DNA of 64,000 bases, taken from positions 21,035 through 85,034 of the forward strand of contig CAYWEN010000013.1 in NCBI GenBank assembly GCA_964457545.1, written 5' to 3'. The notes under the pieces were generated by a model. It had not been told where the DNA came from. It saw only the letters and a program-made list of their open reading frames with translations, and ran no database searches. Numbering within the stretch: the stretch's first letter is position 1; each line of letters opens with the position of its first letter. Source of the DNA: JAGGTJ01 sp964457545. Its GTDB lineage: Bacteria; Desulfobacterota; DSM-4660; Desulfatiglandales; Desulfatiglandaceae. A program made the translations under genes and the position numbers. Shown here piece by piece: positions 26,156 through 35,388 of this stretch.

Positions 26156-28897
26156 GTGCCCAAAAAGAATCTTGCACAGCAACTGCTTAAAAGAATATTA
26201 ATTATTGATACCTCTCATCCCTTTATTGTTATAGCTGTGGCTGTTTTTCTTTCTGTCGTGTCCATAGTATATACGCTAAACAATCTGGATTTTTATACGG
26301 ATCAAAAAGACCTGATATCCCCTGAACACAGGCTTGTAAAACTTTCCGAAAACATCGACCAGTTTGACAGGCTGGACAATTTTATAGTTGCCGTTGAAAA
26401 CAGAGAGGATGCAAGGTCCATAAAATTTCTGAATACCCTTGCCCACCGTCTGAGAAAAGACAAGGATAAATACCAGGAGATATTTTATCGTGTTTATCCT
26501 GATGATTTCAAACAGTGGGCGCTTCTATACCTGAGAAAAGACAGACTCCTTGAAATAAGAAACAGCCTTGCAGAACATCATGATTTTATACAGGCAATTG
26601 CATCGTCTCCTGATCTTGTTTCCCTGTTCAGACAGATAAACCGGGAAATGTCATCAAAAATTATAGGTAATCTGTTTACCGGATTTCTTGATGAAAGGGA
26701 TTCAGGCAATCTGGATAACAAACCCATGAATCTTGATTTTCTTGTCAGGATTCTCAAGGAACTGCGTGCATGGATCAAATTCAAAAAAACAGCTTTTACC
26801 TCTCCGTGGTCAAACATTATTGCCAAGGCCCCTGATAATGAGGAAGGATATTTATGGACCAGTGGTAAAAAATACCTGCTAATGTTTGTCACCCCTGAAA
26901 GATTGGCAGACAGCTTTATAAAAACGGAAGATTCCCTTATCGCCCTGAGAAAAGCCATTGATCTGACAAAAAAGGAATTTCCGGGAATACATGCAGGAGT
27001 TACCGGTCAGGAAGCCATGAATATGGACGAAATGAGCGTTGCCCTGCATGACATGAGCATTGCTACAGTCATGTCTCTTGCAGGCCTTGTCCTGCTGCTG
27101 ACACTGTTCTGGAGGGGAATCAGGCGGCCCCTTATTGAAATGACAGAGCTTGTTGTTGCGCTGTGCATTACCACAGGACTTACCACCCTGTTTATTGGTC
27201 ACCTGAACATACTGTCCATTACATTTGCCCCTCTATTATTGGGGCTTGGCATAGATTACGGAATTCACTGGCTTGCAAGATATCAGGAGGAAGAAAGGGT
27301 GCATCACTACCCCAAAGGCCGGGCTATCCGTTCTGCCATGACCAAAATGGGTCCGGGTATAATGCTTGCGGGCCTTACTGCCACCCTTTCCTTTTCCCCT
27401 CTGATAGTCACAGGATTCAGAGGGCTGGTGGAGTTGGGAATCATTACGGCCATAGGAATGCTGATGACTACACTTACCACCCTTTGCCTGCTCCCTGCCC
27501 TTGTTATGGTATTTGACAAATCAAGACACAAACAGCAGGGAGAAATATCCCCGATTGACACTGAAATCAGGACACTGTTTACCCTGAACAGCAAACGATC
27601 CTGTACTATCCTGAGCATAAGCCTTGTATGTACAGTTATGTCTGTATGGGGGGCCATGGGTGTCAGGTTTGACCTTAACATGCTCCATTTGCAGTCAAGG
27701 ACAGCCGAATCAGTAAAGTGGGAAAAAAGACTGCTGGCAGATTCAAAACGATCCAGCATGTACGGAGCAATAATAGCAAAGTCCCTAACAGAGCTAAAAG
27801 ATAAAACAGATGCCCTTAAAAAACTCGATACAGTCTCTGAGGTGCAGAGTGTATTAAGTCTTATTCCGAAAGGCCAGGAGGAAAAAATACGTATTCTTAA
27901 GGAAATACAAGACATTGTTTCAGATATAGACATGAGAGGCGGCCCATACAGGGCTGTCAATATTCAGGAACTGAAAAAGGCACTGTACAAAATCAGATTC
28001 AAGATGATGGACAAAGAGGTTTCCAGGGATGAGATGGACAGATCTTTTGTTGCACAAATGACACAGGTCAAGGACCTTACAGATGAACTTTGCGCTAATC
28101 TTTCCTCTGCAAACAGTCAAAGACTTCTTCCCGTTATAACGAGATTCCAGACGGCCCTGTTTTCAGATCTTAACAAAAAACTAAGTATTTTGAAGCAGGA
28201 TATAAAAGATATACGGCCAATGCTGCCAAGTGATTTGCCAGATACATTACAGCGCCGATTTATAAGCAAAAACGGATATTATCTCATAAGGATCTTTCCT
28301 GATGGTGACATATGGGAACCCGCTTTTCTCAAAAGATTCGTAAATGAACTCAGGACAGTAAGTCCGGATGTAATAGGCGATCCTGTCACACTTTATGTCT
28401 TTACCAGGGCATTCAAGGATGCATGCGTAAAGGCTGCTGTCTATGCAGTCATATGTATATCTCTTGTTCTTTTTATCACATCCAAAAGCCTGAAAGAGAC
28501 ATGCCTTGAAATGACTCCCCTGCTCCTTGGAACACTCTGGACTCTGGGATTAATGCGATTGTTCAACATCCCTCTGAATCTGGCAAACAGCCTCTTTCTA
28601 CCGCTCATAGTAGGCGCGGGAGTAGAATATGGCATAATTATCATACAACGCTGGAAACGGATGGATAACACGGAAAAGAATCTTGCCCTGCCATTCAGTA
28701 CTGCAAAGGGGGTTATACTGGCCGGCCTTACCACAACCGTTGGTTTCGGCAGCCTTATTATATCTGATCATCAGGGTATACACAGCCTGGGTCTTCTGGC
28801 AGTGGTTGGAAGTCTTTGCATACTTGCAGCGGCCGTCCTTTTTTTACCGGCTGTACTGCAGTTGCACAATGTACAAAAAAGAAAGGAAAAGATATGA
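26156..28897 (+). CDS. RND/MMPL family exporter (HAE3 type)
   Basis: An inner-membrane transporter of 913 residues. The start is a GTG at 26156 overlapping the tolC-like stop region (TAAGGTG); the open frame continues upstream inside tolC. The layout is two repeats, each a periplasmic loop plus membrane bundle: TM1 near residues 20-40, large loop, then five TMs containing LLGLGIDYGIHWLARYQEEE, and a second half ending in LIVGAGVEYGIIIIQRWK and GFGSLIISDHQG. The duplicated GxxxDYG-type motif marks the MMPL/HAE3 group, which includes hopanoid transporter HpnN. As squalene-hopene cyclase is encoded 19 kb away, hopanoid or lipid export is possible, but substrate is unknown. Confidence 0.88.
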   Translation: MPKKNLAQQLLKRILIIDTSHPFIVIAVAVFLSVVSIVYTLNNLDFYTDQKDLISPEHRLVKLSENIDQFDRLDNFIVAVENREDARSIKFLNTLAHRLRKDKDKYQEIFYRVYPDDFKQWALLYLRKDRLLEIRNSLAEHHDFIQAIASSPDLVSLFRQINREMSSKIIGNLFTGFLDERDSGNLDNKPMNLDFLVRILKELRAWIKFKKTAFTSPWSNIIAKAPDNEEGYLWTSGKKYLLMFVTPERLADSFIKTEDSLIALRKAIDLTKKEFPGIHAGVTGQEAMNMDEMSVALHDMSIATVMSLAGLVLLLTLFWRGIRRPLIEMTELVVALCITTGLTTLFIGHLNILSITFAPLLLGLGIDYGIHWLARYQEEERVHHYPKGRAIRSAMTKMGPGIMLAGLTATLSFSPLIVTGFRGLVELGIITAIGMLMTTLTTLCLLPALVMVFDKSRHKQQGEISPIDTEIRTLFTLNSKRSCTILSISLVCTVMSVWGAMGVRFDLNMLHLQSRTAESVKWEKRLLADSKRSSMYGAIIAKSLTELKDKTDALKKLDTVSEVQSVLSLIPKGQEEKIRILKEIQDIVSDIDMRGGPYRAVNIQELKKALYKIRFKMMDKEVSRDEMDRSFVAQMTQVKDLTDELCANLSSANSQRLLPVITRFQTALFSDLNKKLSILKQDIKDIRPMLPSDLPDTLQRRFISKNGYYLIRIFPDGDIWEPAFLKRFVNELRTVSPDVIGDPVTLYVFTRAFKDACVKAAVYAVICISLVLFITSKSLKETCLEMTPLLLGTLWTLGLMRLFNIPLNLANSLFLPLIVGAGVEYGIIIIQRWKRMDNTEKNLALPFSTAKGVILAGLTTTVGFGSLIISDHQGIHSLGLLAVVGSLCILAAAVLFLPAVLQLHNVQKRKEKI

Positions 28898-28959
28898 CAG
28901 GGAGATAAATATATTCTGTGTGCAGACATAAACATGCATACAAGGAGGAGAATATAACA

Positions 28960-29769
28960 GTGGATTACAGTGATGCAGTAAAACAGTTGATATGGAATTA
29001 CAGGCTGGATTTTGATCCGGTAGGGATCAGGTTTGTTTTTGACGACTCTGAAAAGGACAATTTATTGACAACACACAAGGCAAGGTCACGCCTGACATTG
29101 TGTCAGCATGTGGCAGCAGTGCGTCAGGCCGGTTATTCACTCCTTATGGAACCTGGTGCCTGTTTATGTAAAAATGCCCAACTGATACTTGGCTGGCGCC
29201 AACTGGACAGAGAAGCCGACACCAGATACCATCTTAAATACGCTTGTAATCCTGAACACGCCCTTGAAATTGCCCAAAACAAACCAGGGCTTGAATATGA
29301 AACCTGCAAAGGCGTATACATGGCCCCGCTGGATGTTTTTGACAATATCGAACTCGAACCGCCGGTCCCACATGTAATATATATCATGTGTGTACCCTTT
29401 CAGGCCCTTCATATACTTAATGATTATATGGCGGCCACAGGCAGACCGTCCCTTTCATTCTTTCAGACCCCAAATTCTGCCATGTGCGGAGGCAGCGTAT
29501 GGTGTTTTCAGCAAAATAGCGCAAACATGAATACCATGTGCCCCGGTTCCAAGGCATCCGGCAAGACTGAAATGAATTATGTGAATGTCTTTATACCAGG
29601 AACACATTTTATTGATATGGTAAATGTATTGAAAAAGAGATGCGAAAAATCAGGGGGACCATCCTTGCTTGGCAAAGGGGGAACATGGCCGGGGCTGGAA
29701 AGATGCGCAGGCTGTTCAACCCTTGTCTTCAAACAGCTATCCTTGGCAACCCGCAATCTTCACCTGTAA
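28960..29769 (+). CDS. DUF169 family protein
   Basis: A 269-residue cytoplasmic protein of the DUF169 family, common in anaerobic bacteria and archaea; function unknown. Recognisable features are FDPVGIRFVFDD, the THKARSRLTLCQHVAAVRQA stretch, a CLCKNAQLILG segment and conserved cysteines later (MCGGSVWCFQ, ERCAGCSTL), which might bind a metal or cluster. The start is a GTG at 28960, with an excellent AAGGAGGAG at 28942-28950; the frame upstream to 28918 is unlikely to be used. It follows the exporter by 62 nt. No terminator is visible before the convergent enoyl-CoA hydratase gene. Confidence 0.85.
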   Translation: MDYSDAVKQLIWNYRLDFDPVGIRFVFDDSEKDNLLTTHKARSRLTLCQHVAAVRQAGYSLLMEPGACLCKNAQLILGWRQLDREADTRYHLKYACNPEHALEIAQNKPGLEYETCKGVYMAPLDVFDNIELEPPVPHVIYIMCVPFQALHILNDYMAATGRPSLSFFQTPNSAMCGGSVWCFQQNSANMNTMCPGSKASGKTEMNYVNVFIPGTHFIDMVNVLKKRCEKSGGPSLLGKGGTWPGLERCAGCSTLVFKQLSLATRNLHL

Positions 29770-29997
29770 CAAAACACATTTCAGTGCACTGTGAAAAATT
29801 TGCGGACGTATGACATGCATCCATTTTAACAGAGATAACAGGCATCCAGAACCGTTTAAAACCATATGCCAGCAAAGGAAATACCGGGTTTGCCGGACAT
29901 ATTACGCTGACAAGCACCTGAAAAGCATACAGTTGTGTCTCTGTCACCCTTTGCATTTCCGACAAACCTGGCAAAAAAACTGCTGAAGAGAATTCTG

Positions 29998-30774
29998 TTA
30001 TTTGCTTTGAAAGTTGGGTTCCCTCTTTTCCCTGAATGCCGATACGGCCTCTTTATGATCCTGTGATTTGATACATATATTCTGGGCCTGAACCGCATAT
30101 ACCATGCCGGTGCGATTATTGCTGTCCAATGATTTGTTTACCATCACATTGGACAGACTGAGCGGTATGGGAGCCTTGTTTCCGATAAAATTCCTTGCTT
30201 CGTCCATCAGTCTGGCACCATCCACTACCCTGTTTACCACCCTGAGTGCAAATGCCTCATCAACGTCCATAATACGGCCCGTATATATCATTTCCTTTGT
30301 CACGCCCGGGTTTGTCAGCCTGGTAAGGCGCTGGGCACCGCCAAGGTCAGGCACAAGGCCAAAGTTTACTTCCGGGAGGCTGAACTTTGCTGTTGAGGCA
30401 GCAATCCTGATATCGCAGGCCAGGGCCAGTTCAAAACCTCCGCCAATTGCAGCTCCGTTTACTGCTGCTATTGTGGGTTTTTCCATGTCTTCAAGAAAAT
30501 TGAATATCTTTTCCTGGGCATGACGCAGCCAGAGCTGGAAATCCTCATCATTCATCTTGTGTATAACATCCATTACACTCAGATCAAGGCCACTGCAAAA
30601 CGCCCTGCCCTTTCCCGTAATTATCAAAACACGTATAGATTCATCCTGCGCCGCCTCTCCTATGGTCTTTCCCAACTCATCAAAGGTATCCATATCCAAT
30701 GAGTTCATCTTGTCTTCACGGTTTATGCTTATAATTCCTATATTACCTTCTCTTTCCAACAAAACATTTGCCAT
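29998..30774 (-). CDS. Enoyl-CoA hydratase/isomerase family protein
   Basis: A second crotonase-fold protein, 258 aa, not closely similar to the one at 2789-3589. The oxyanion-hole segments are FCSGLDLSVMD and NGAAIGGGFELALACDIRIA; SLPEVNFGLVPDLGGAQRLT carries the Glu used for catalysis in hydratases, while the Asp in VPDLGG matches isomerase-like members. The start at 30774 (MANVLLEREGN) has AAGGAGG upstream; extension to 30834 lacks support. It stands alone, with a convergent neighbour downstream and a divergent Mut7-C gene upstream. The reaction cannot be fixed from sequence. Confidence 0.9.
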   Translation of the reverse strand: MANVLLEREGNIGIISINREDKMNSLDMDTFDELGKTIGEAAQDESIRVLIITGKGRAFCSGLDLSVMDVIHKMNDEDFQLWLRHAQEKIFNFLEDMEKPTIAAVNGAAIGGGFELALACDIRIAASTAKFSLPEVNFGLVPDLGGAQRLTRLTNPGVTKEMIYTGRIMDVDEAFALRVVNRVVDGARLMDEARNFIGNKAPIPLSLSNVMVNKSLDSNNRTGMVYAVQAQNICIKSQDHKEAVSAFREKREPNFQSK

Positions 30775-31257
30775 ACTGTTAATTCCTCCTTCTTCAGAGA
30801 CTGATTCAAAAAAACATAATTGGTACAAAAACATGCCTGTATAAATTACAAGATTGGTCTGTCTGTAAAAAGATTAATATGACCATATTCATAACATATT
30901 GACAAGATATTTAGCGGTTGTACACAAACAAATTCATTCTTCACTGGAATTTCAAGGTCTGGATATCCGGCTTCTGTCCATTCAGTAAAGGTCTTGTTAC
31001 CTCCTGCACAGGCTCATGCTAAAAGGCAGAATAATCCGACAAACAGGCCTTTCCGGAACAAAGTTTCCGAAAGGCCAAGGTGGTTCAGAATCGGGTAAAA
31101 ATAACATATAATAACAAACCGGCATTGCTGGATCTGTTTTACCAGACACAACAGACAATAAAGGCACTGTACCTGGCAACACAGACTCGTCTGCAAAAAA
31201 GATTTCCATGCAAAAGGATATAAACAAACCAAGAAGTTATACAAAACAGGGATAAAA
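30775..31257. other. Intergenic region between divergent genes
   Basis: About 480 bp without a gene, between the enoyl-CoA hydratase (minus) and the Mut7-C protein (plus). The only clear structure is the inverted repeat at 31045-31075, listed separately. The remainder is AT-rich and may hold promoters for both genes, but no box pair stands out. Confidence 0.5.
31045..31075. repeat. Near-perfect hairpin in divergent intergenic region
   Basis: GGCCTTTCCGGAA (31045-31057) pairs with TTTCCGAAAGGCC (31063-31075) around a CAAAG loop, with one unpaired C. There is no T-run on either strand, so it is not an ordinary terminator. It may be a regulator site or an RNA structure; nothing in the sequence decides. 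Confidence 0.55.
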
Positions 31258-31710
31258 ATGCATTTTCTGTTAGATTCCATGCTGGGCAAACTCAGCACAT
31301 GGCTACGTGTTACGGGTTATGACTCATATTATCAGGCCCGCTATAAATCCGGAGAGATTGACAGGCTGTTGGGTGAAGGTCGTTACCTTGTAACAAGGTG
31401 TGAAAAACTTGCCGGCACATATCAGAATGCCATATGGATTATTAGTGAACACACAAAGGATCAGTTATATGAACTTAAGGAAAAACTGCAACTTGAGTTT
31501 GATCCTTCAATGTGGTTTACAAGATGTCTGCAATGCAATACCCCCCTTAAAAAGGCTCAGCCGGAACAGTTTGCCGGCAATGTTCCGGATTATATATGCC
31601 ATCAATACAGCACATGCATAAGATACTGTCCATCCTGTGGTCGATATTTCTGGCCGGGAACACACAGAAAAAACATGATAACACAGCTTGAATCATGGGG
31701 CATCGGTTAA
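31258..31710 (+). CDS. Mut7-C RNase domain protein (PIN-like with zinc ribbon)
   Basis: A 150-residue protein of the Mut7-C family (PF01927), a PIN-like nuclease fold followed by a zinc ribbon. LLDSMLGKLSTWLRVTGYD is the family's N-terminal motif with its conserved acidic residues, and RYLVTRCEKLA continues the fold. The zinc ribbon is CLQCNTPL near residue 95 and, after a second pair of Cys in the insert (CHQYSTC), CPSCGRYFWPGTH. RNase activity is inferred from the family name. The start ATG at 31258 is preceded by GGGATAAAA. It stands alone. Confidence 0.85.
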   Translation: MHFLLDSMLGKLSTWLRVTGYDSYYQARYKSGEIDRLLGEGRYLVTRCEKLAGTYQNAIWIISEHTKDQLYELKEKLQLEFDPSMWFTRCLQCNTPLKKAQPEQFAGNVPDYICHQYSTCIRYCPSCGRYFWPGTHRKNMITQLESWGIG

Positions 31711-32122
31711 ACATCATATTTGCAATGGATATGGAAAACCCATTCATATCTTACAAGTAATATCAATTACCTCCCTGATACATTTCTGCAATTACCTTCC
31801 CCTATCTGTTTTCCACTCTCGTATAACGCAAAATTCAATAAAAAGGACATAAAGGAAAGAGCCTGCCTGATATGCAAAGCGACATTTTTTTGACAAGATG
31901 CCAAGGAAACCATAGATCATCAATATATGATCCTATGGCAATGAGGTTCATGAAAGATTGCATAACATGGAAATCCGACGGACATTGTAACCACAATATT
32001 TGCATAAAACAGCATCTTGCATGGATATCTGCAGGAATAATCGAGGCTTCAAGCATATCTGCCTGTAAAGACAAAGCAAGTCAAAGCAGAGGTATTTTGG
32101 CACAGAAAATGCTCTGAGGATC
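31711..32122. other. Intergenic region upstream of HD-GYP regulator
   Basis: About 410 bp. An open frame at 31872-32117 (81 codons) has unusual cysteine-rich composition, a poorly spaced ribosome binding site and no recognisable family, and is not called as a gene. Nothing else is identifiable. Confidence 0.4.
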
Positions 32123-32150
32123 TTGACATACTGTCTGTATCGGATATCTG
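32123..32150 (+). promoter_or_regulatory. Candidate promoter of the HD-GYP regulator
   Basis: TTGACA (32123-32128), a perfect -35 box, is followed at 16 bp by TATCTG (32145-32150). The predicted start lies about 90 nt before the ATG at 32244. Eye-matched only. Confidence 0.4.
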
Positions 32151-32243
32151 TTTCAGTTTCCATTTGCAGTTCATGGATGGAAATCAGATAAGAAATTATG
32201 ATTTTCACAGATTTTTATCAAACTTAAGGGGAAAGAGAAACAA

Positions 32244-33416
32244 ATGCGTATTCTGCTGGCAGATGACAGTCAGACTGTAAGGCACCTGATGGCAATAAGA
32301 ATAAGGGAACTGGGTCATGAGGTATTTGTAGCAAAAGATGGGGCTGATGCATGGGAAAAAATCAGTACAACACCCATAGACATTGTAATAACTGACTGGA
32401 TAATGCCCAAGATGGATGGATTGGAACTGTGCCGCCGCATACGGGGCGCCAGATTCAAAAACTATATATATATTATCTTTACCAGTATTCGCAATTCCAG
32501 ACAGGATCTCATAGAGGCACTGGAGGCAGGGGCAGACGATTTTTTACCAAAGCCCGTAGATCATGATGAACTAAGGGTACGCATTAAAATAGGAGACAGA
32601 ATAGTATCCTTACAAAAAGATATCAGCAGCAAATACGAACAGATCAGGAAAAATTATTACCAGACAATACACATGTTCACAAACTTTATCGAGGTGTTTA
32701 ACAAAGATCTGGCAGGACACTCAAGAAGAGTTGCAGAATTATCCCTTAAGATGGCGGGATATACAGGCAAGATATTCAAGGATGAGCTTCAGATCCTTGA
32801 AACAGCTGCTCTGTTACATGATATAGGGATGATAGGATTACCCAATGAAATACTGACAAAAAAGAGAACAGAGATGACAGGTGAAGAGAGAAAACAGTAC
32901 CTTTCTCATCCTGTACGCGGTGAACTGATACTGAAGGAAATAGAATTTTTACAACCTGTTGCAAAACTGGTACGCATGCATCATGAGCAGTATAATGGTC
33001 ATGGCTTCCCTGACGGTCTGTCCTCGGAAGAAATACCCCTTCCTGCAAAAATCATTTCAGCCGCTTCCATTTATGACAATCTTGTACACAGAGGCAAGGT
33101 GCCTTTTAAGGAAATACCCGCAAGCCTGGAACGTATGAACGGCTATCAGATTGATCCTGTTATGGTAGACATACTGCTTAAGATCAACCTTGAAAACATG
33201 CAACAGGAAAAAAGGAAAACATTTCTCAATATCTCTGTAAATGATCTTAAGGAGGGGGACATTCTCTCCGAAGACCTGTATATGCTAAGAGGAGCACTTA
33301 TCTTGCCGGCAAATACCAGATTAACAAAATATGATATAGAGAAGCTGTCAAGTTATGAAAAATCAGGATGTATTAATAAAAACATAAAGATTTGCAAGAC
33401 GGCTGTTAATTCCTGA
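32244..33416 (+). CDS. Response regulator with HD-GYP-type output domain
   Basis: A 390-residue two-domain regulator. The receiver (residues 1-120) has the acidic pair ADDS, the phospho-acceptor Asp in VITDWIMPKMDG, and the Lys of LPKPVD. The output is an HD domain with AALLHDIGMIGLP, SHPVRGELIL and VRMHHEQYNGHGFPDGL; the GYP motif reads GFP. Proteins of this kind hydrolyse cyclic di-GMP, but activity with the GFP variant is not certain. A C-terminal tail of about 60 residues follows. It lies just upstream of motAB, which fits a role in motility or surface behaviour. A promoter candidate is at 32123-32150. Confidence 0.88.
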   Translation: MRILLADDSQTVRHLMAIRIRELGHEVFVAKDGADAWEKISTTPIDIVITDWIMPKMDGLELCRRIRGARFKNYIYIIFTSIRNSRQDLIEALEAGADDFLPKPVDHDELRVRIKIGDRIVSLQKDISSKYEQIRKNYYQTIHMFTNFIEVFNKDLAGHSRRVAELSLKMAGYTGKIFKDELQILETAALLHDIGMIGLPNEILTKKRTEMTGEERKQYLSHPVRGELILKEIEFLQPVAKLVRMHHEQYNGHGFPDGLSSEEIPLPAKIISAASIYDNLVHRGKVPFKEIPASLERMNGYQIDPVMVDILLKINLENMQQEKRKTFLNISVNDLKEGDILSEDLYMLRGALILPANTRLTKYDIEKLSSYEKSGCINKNIKICKTAVNS

Positions 33417-33676
33417 TTTTACACTTAAATGGAGTATTTCCGCCATACAGACGCCGGTACAAGCCGTTGCATGATCATTTTTCGCCATACCATCCTGCAA
33501 CACCTGTATTAACCCTTTTTCCTCAGGGATACCTACATTGCCCTTCGCCCCTATAAATCTTGTGGAGCAAAAACAGGGATGAAAACCTGATCTTGTGCAA
33601 AGATGAGATGTATGAACAGTAAAACAGGATATAAGGAAAAACCATGTCGCAAACTATCCGGGGAGAGATATAACAT

Positions 33677-34450
33677 ATGGATATAGCAACAGTTATTGGA
33701 CTGATAAGTGGAATCGCGCTGGTCCTTGGCTCTATTGTCATGGGAGGCAGTGCAGGCACATTTTTCAATGTGCCAAGTATACTTGTTGTTGTTGGTGGCA
33801 GTATTGCCACCTGCTTTATAAGGTTTTCCATGAATGACGTCATTAATACCCTTGCTGTAGCCATGAAGGCATTTCTCATAAAAATGCAGTCACCGGAAGA
33901 AATCATAGAACAGATGGTAGGGTATGCAAAGACCGCCAAAAAAGAAGGCCTGATTGCCCTTGAAAAAGAAAAACCAAGCGACAAGTTTTCTGCCAAGGCA
34001 CTAAGATATCTTGCAGACGGGTTTGATGAGGGATTAATAAGAGACATACTTAACAAGGAAATACAGTTGATGGTGCAACGCCACACGGTTGGACAAAACG
34101 TGTTCAAGGCCATCGGGGGAGCTGCTCCGGCATTTGGAATGATTGGAACCCTGATAGGACTTGTTCAGATGCTGTCCAACATGTCAGATCCGTCCAGTAT
34201 AGGCCCCTCTATGGCAGTCGCTCTTCTTACAACCCTGTATGGTGCCATGATAGCCAATATCTGCTGTCTGCCAATAGCAGACAAGCTTGCCCTTAGGTGC
34301 GAACAGGAACAGGCAAACAGAAAGATGATACTTGAAGCAGCTATCAACATCAGCCAGGGAACAAGCCCAATGGTTCTTGAAGAGGCATTAAAAGTGTATC
34401 TGACCCCGAAGCAGCGTGAAAAAGTAACATCAAACAATGAAAAAGAATAG
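33677..34450 (+). CDS. motA: Flagellar motor stator protein MotA
   Basis: Inner-membrane stator subunit that converts ion flow into flagellar rotation with MotB. Four membrane segments are visible: residues 5-25, 30-50, and a pair near residues 150-200 (FKAIGGAAPAFGMIGTLIG then VALLTTLYGAMIANICCLPI). The first two are short and typical. The cytoplasmic loop carries the torque-generating charged residues around ALRYLADGFDEGLIRDIL. The length of 257 aa and the PomA-like lack of a long loop suggest the compact type; whether H+ or Na+ is used cannot be told. The motB start follows 8 nt after the stop. Confidence 0.94.
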   Translation: MDIATVIGLISGIALVLGSIVMGGSAGTFFNVPSILVVVGGSIATCFIRFSMNDVINTLAVAMKAFLIKMQSPEEIIEQMVGYAKTAKKEGLIALEKEKPSDKFSAKALRYLADGFDEGLIRDILNKEIQLMVQRHTVGQNVFKAIGGAAPAFGMIGTLIGLVQMLSNMSDPSSIGPSMAVALLTTLYGAMIANICCLPIADKLALRCEQEQANRKMILEAAINISQGTSPMVLEEALKVYLTPKQREKVTSNNEKE

Positions 34451-34458
34451 AGAGTACA

Positions 34459-35331
34459 ATGAGTGAAGAACTGGAACAAAAGGCCAAGAACCTGCAGGCA
34501 TTATTAGATGCTGCACCTCCTGAATGGGTAGTAACCTTTGGAGATATGATGAGCCTGCTTTTATGTTTTTTTGTCTTGCTGCTCTCCTTCTCCAACATGG
34601 ACAAGCAGAAATACAAGGAAGTTGCAGGATCTCTTGCAAAGGCATTTGGAATTCAAAGACGGATAAAGGCATTTGACTCTCCCAAAGGGAACAAACTGAT
34701 AGCAAGAAACTTTGACATGCAATTCCTTGCAACAAAAAAAAGAGAACTGCTGGGGAAAGAAACAAAAAAAGAAAAGGAGGCCTTTGAAAAAAAAATAAAA
34801 AAAGAAATAGAAACCCGTTTCAAGAATATAAAAGACAAAATAGACATTATTGTAGGAAAGGACAATGTAACCATACGGCTTATGGGTGGAGCAACTTTTG
34901 ATTCCGGCAAGGCAACCCTGAATCCCAGGATGATCCCCTTACTGAAGGAAATAGGTTTATCCCTTAGGGGGGGCAAGGGTGAGATAATTATTCGCGGACA
35001 TACAGATAACCGTCCTGTAAAAGGAAAATATTCGTCGAACCTGAGACTGTCAATTGCACGTGCTGCAACTGTTGCAGAATTTCTTATAAACAGGACTCAT
35101 ATCAAACCAAGTCGTATATCAACCATGGGCTTTGGTGAGTTTCGTCCCTTGGCATCCAATGATACACCGGAAGGACGCAGAAAAAACCGCAGGGTTGAAA
35201 TCACCCTCACAACATCATCCTTTCCTGGTGCAGAAAAAGAGATGGAAAAGGAAGCGCTGAAAAAACTGATATTGCCTCCACTCAAAAAACCTTCCGTATA
35301 CAAGATAGTCAGACAACCCATACCAAAATAA
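34459..35331 (+). CDS. motB: Flagellar motor protein MotB
   Basis: Stator partner of MotA: an N-terminal membrane helix followed by a peptidoglycan-binding OmpA-like domain. The start of the TM segment reads WVVTFGDMMSLLLCFFVLLL (residues 19-38), containing the conserved Asp used for ion binding. A charged, lysine-rich linker (residues 90-125) precedes the OmpA domain with IIRGHTDNRPVKG and LSIARAATVAEFL. The length of 290 aa is normal. It lies 8 nt after motA. No flagellar structural genes are in the window. Confidence 0.94.
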   Translation: MSEELEQKAKNLQALLDAAPPEWVVTFGDMMSLLLCFFVLLLSFSNMDKQKYKEVAGSLAKAFGIQRRIKAFDSPKGNKLIARNFDMQFLATKKRELLGKETKKEKEAFEKKIKKEIETRFKNIKDKIDIIVGKDNVTIRLMGGATFDSGKATLNPRMIPLLKEIGLSLRGGKGEIIIRGHTDNRPVKGKYSSNLRLSIARAATVAEFLINRTHIKPSRISTMGFGEFRPLASNDTPEGRRKNRRVEITLTTSSFPGAEKEMEKEALKKLILPPLKKPSVYKIVRQPIPK

Positions 35332-35388
35332 GACAGATCCTCTATGCCCTTGACTCACAGGGAATATCTCTGTTAAATTAACACCATT

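Noticed and set aside
29770..29997. Terminator between the DUF169 gene and the convergent enoyl-CoA hydratase
   Set aside because: Only a short palindrome (CAGTGCACTG) with AAAAA; no convincing stem with T-run.
31872..32117. 81-codon plus-strand frame with several cysteines upstream of the HD-GYP gene
   Set aside because: Ribosome binding site poorly spaced, composition unusual and no family recognised.
33540..33610. R1-like block upstream of motA (minus orientation)
   Set aside because: Only the TTTGCACAAGATCAGG part matches; the rest is diverged.
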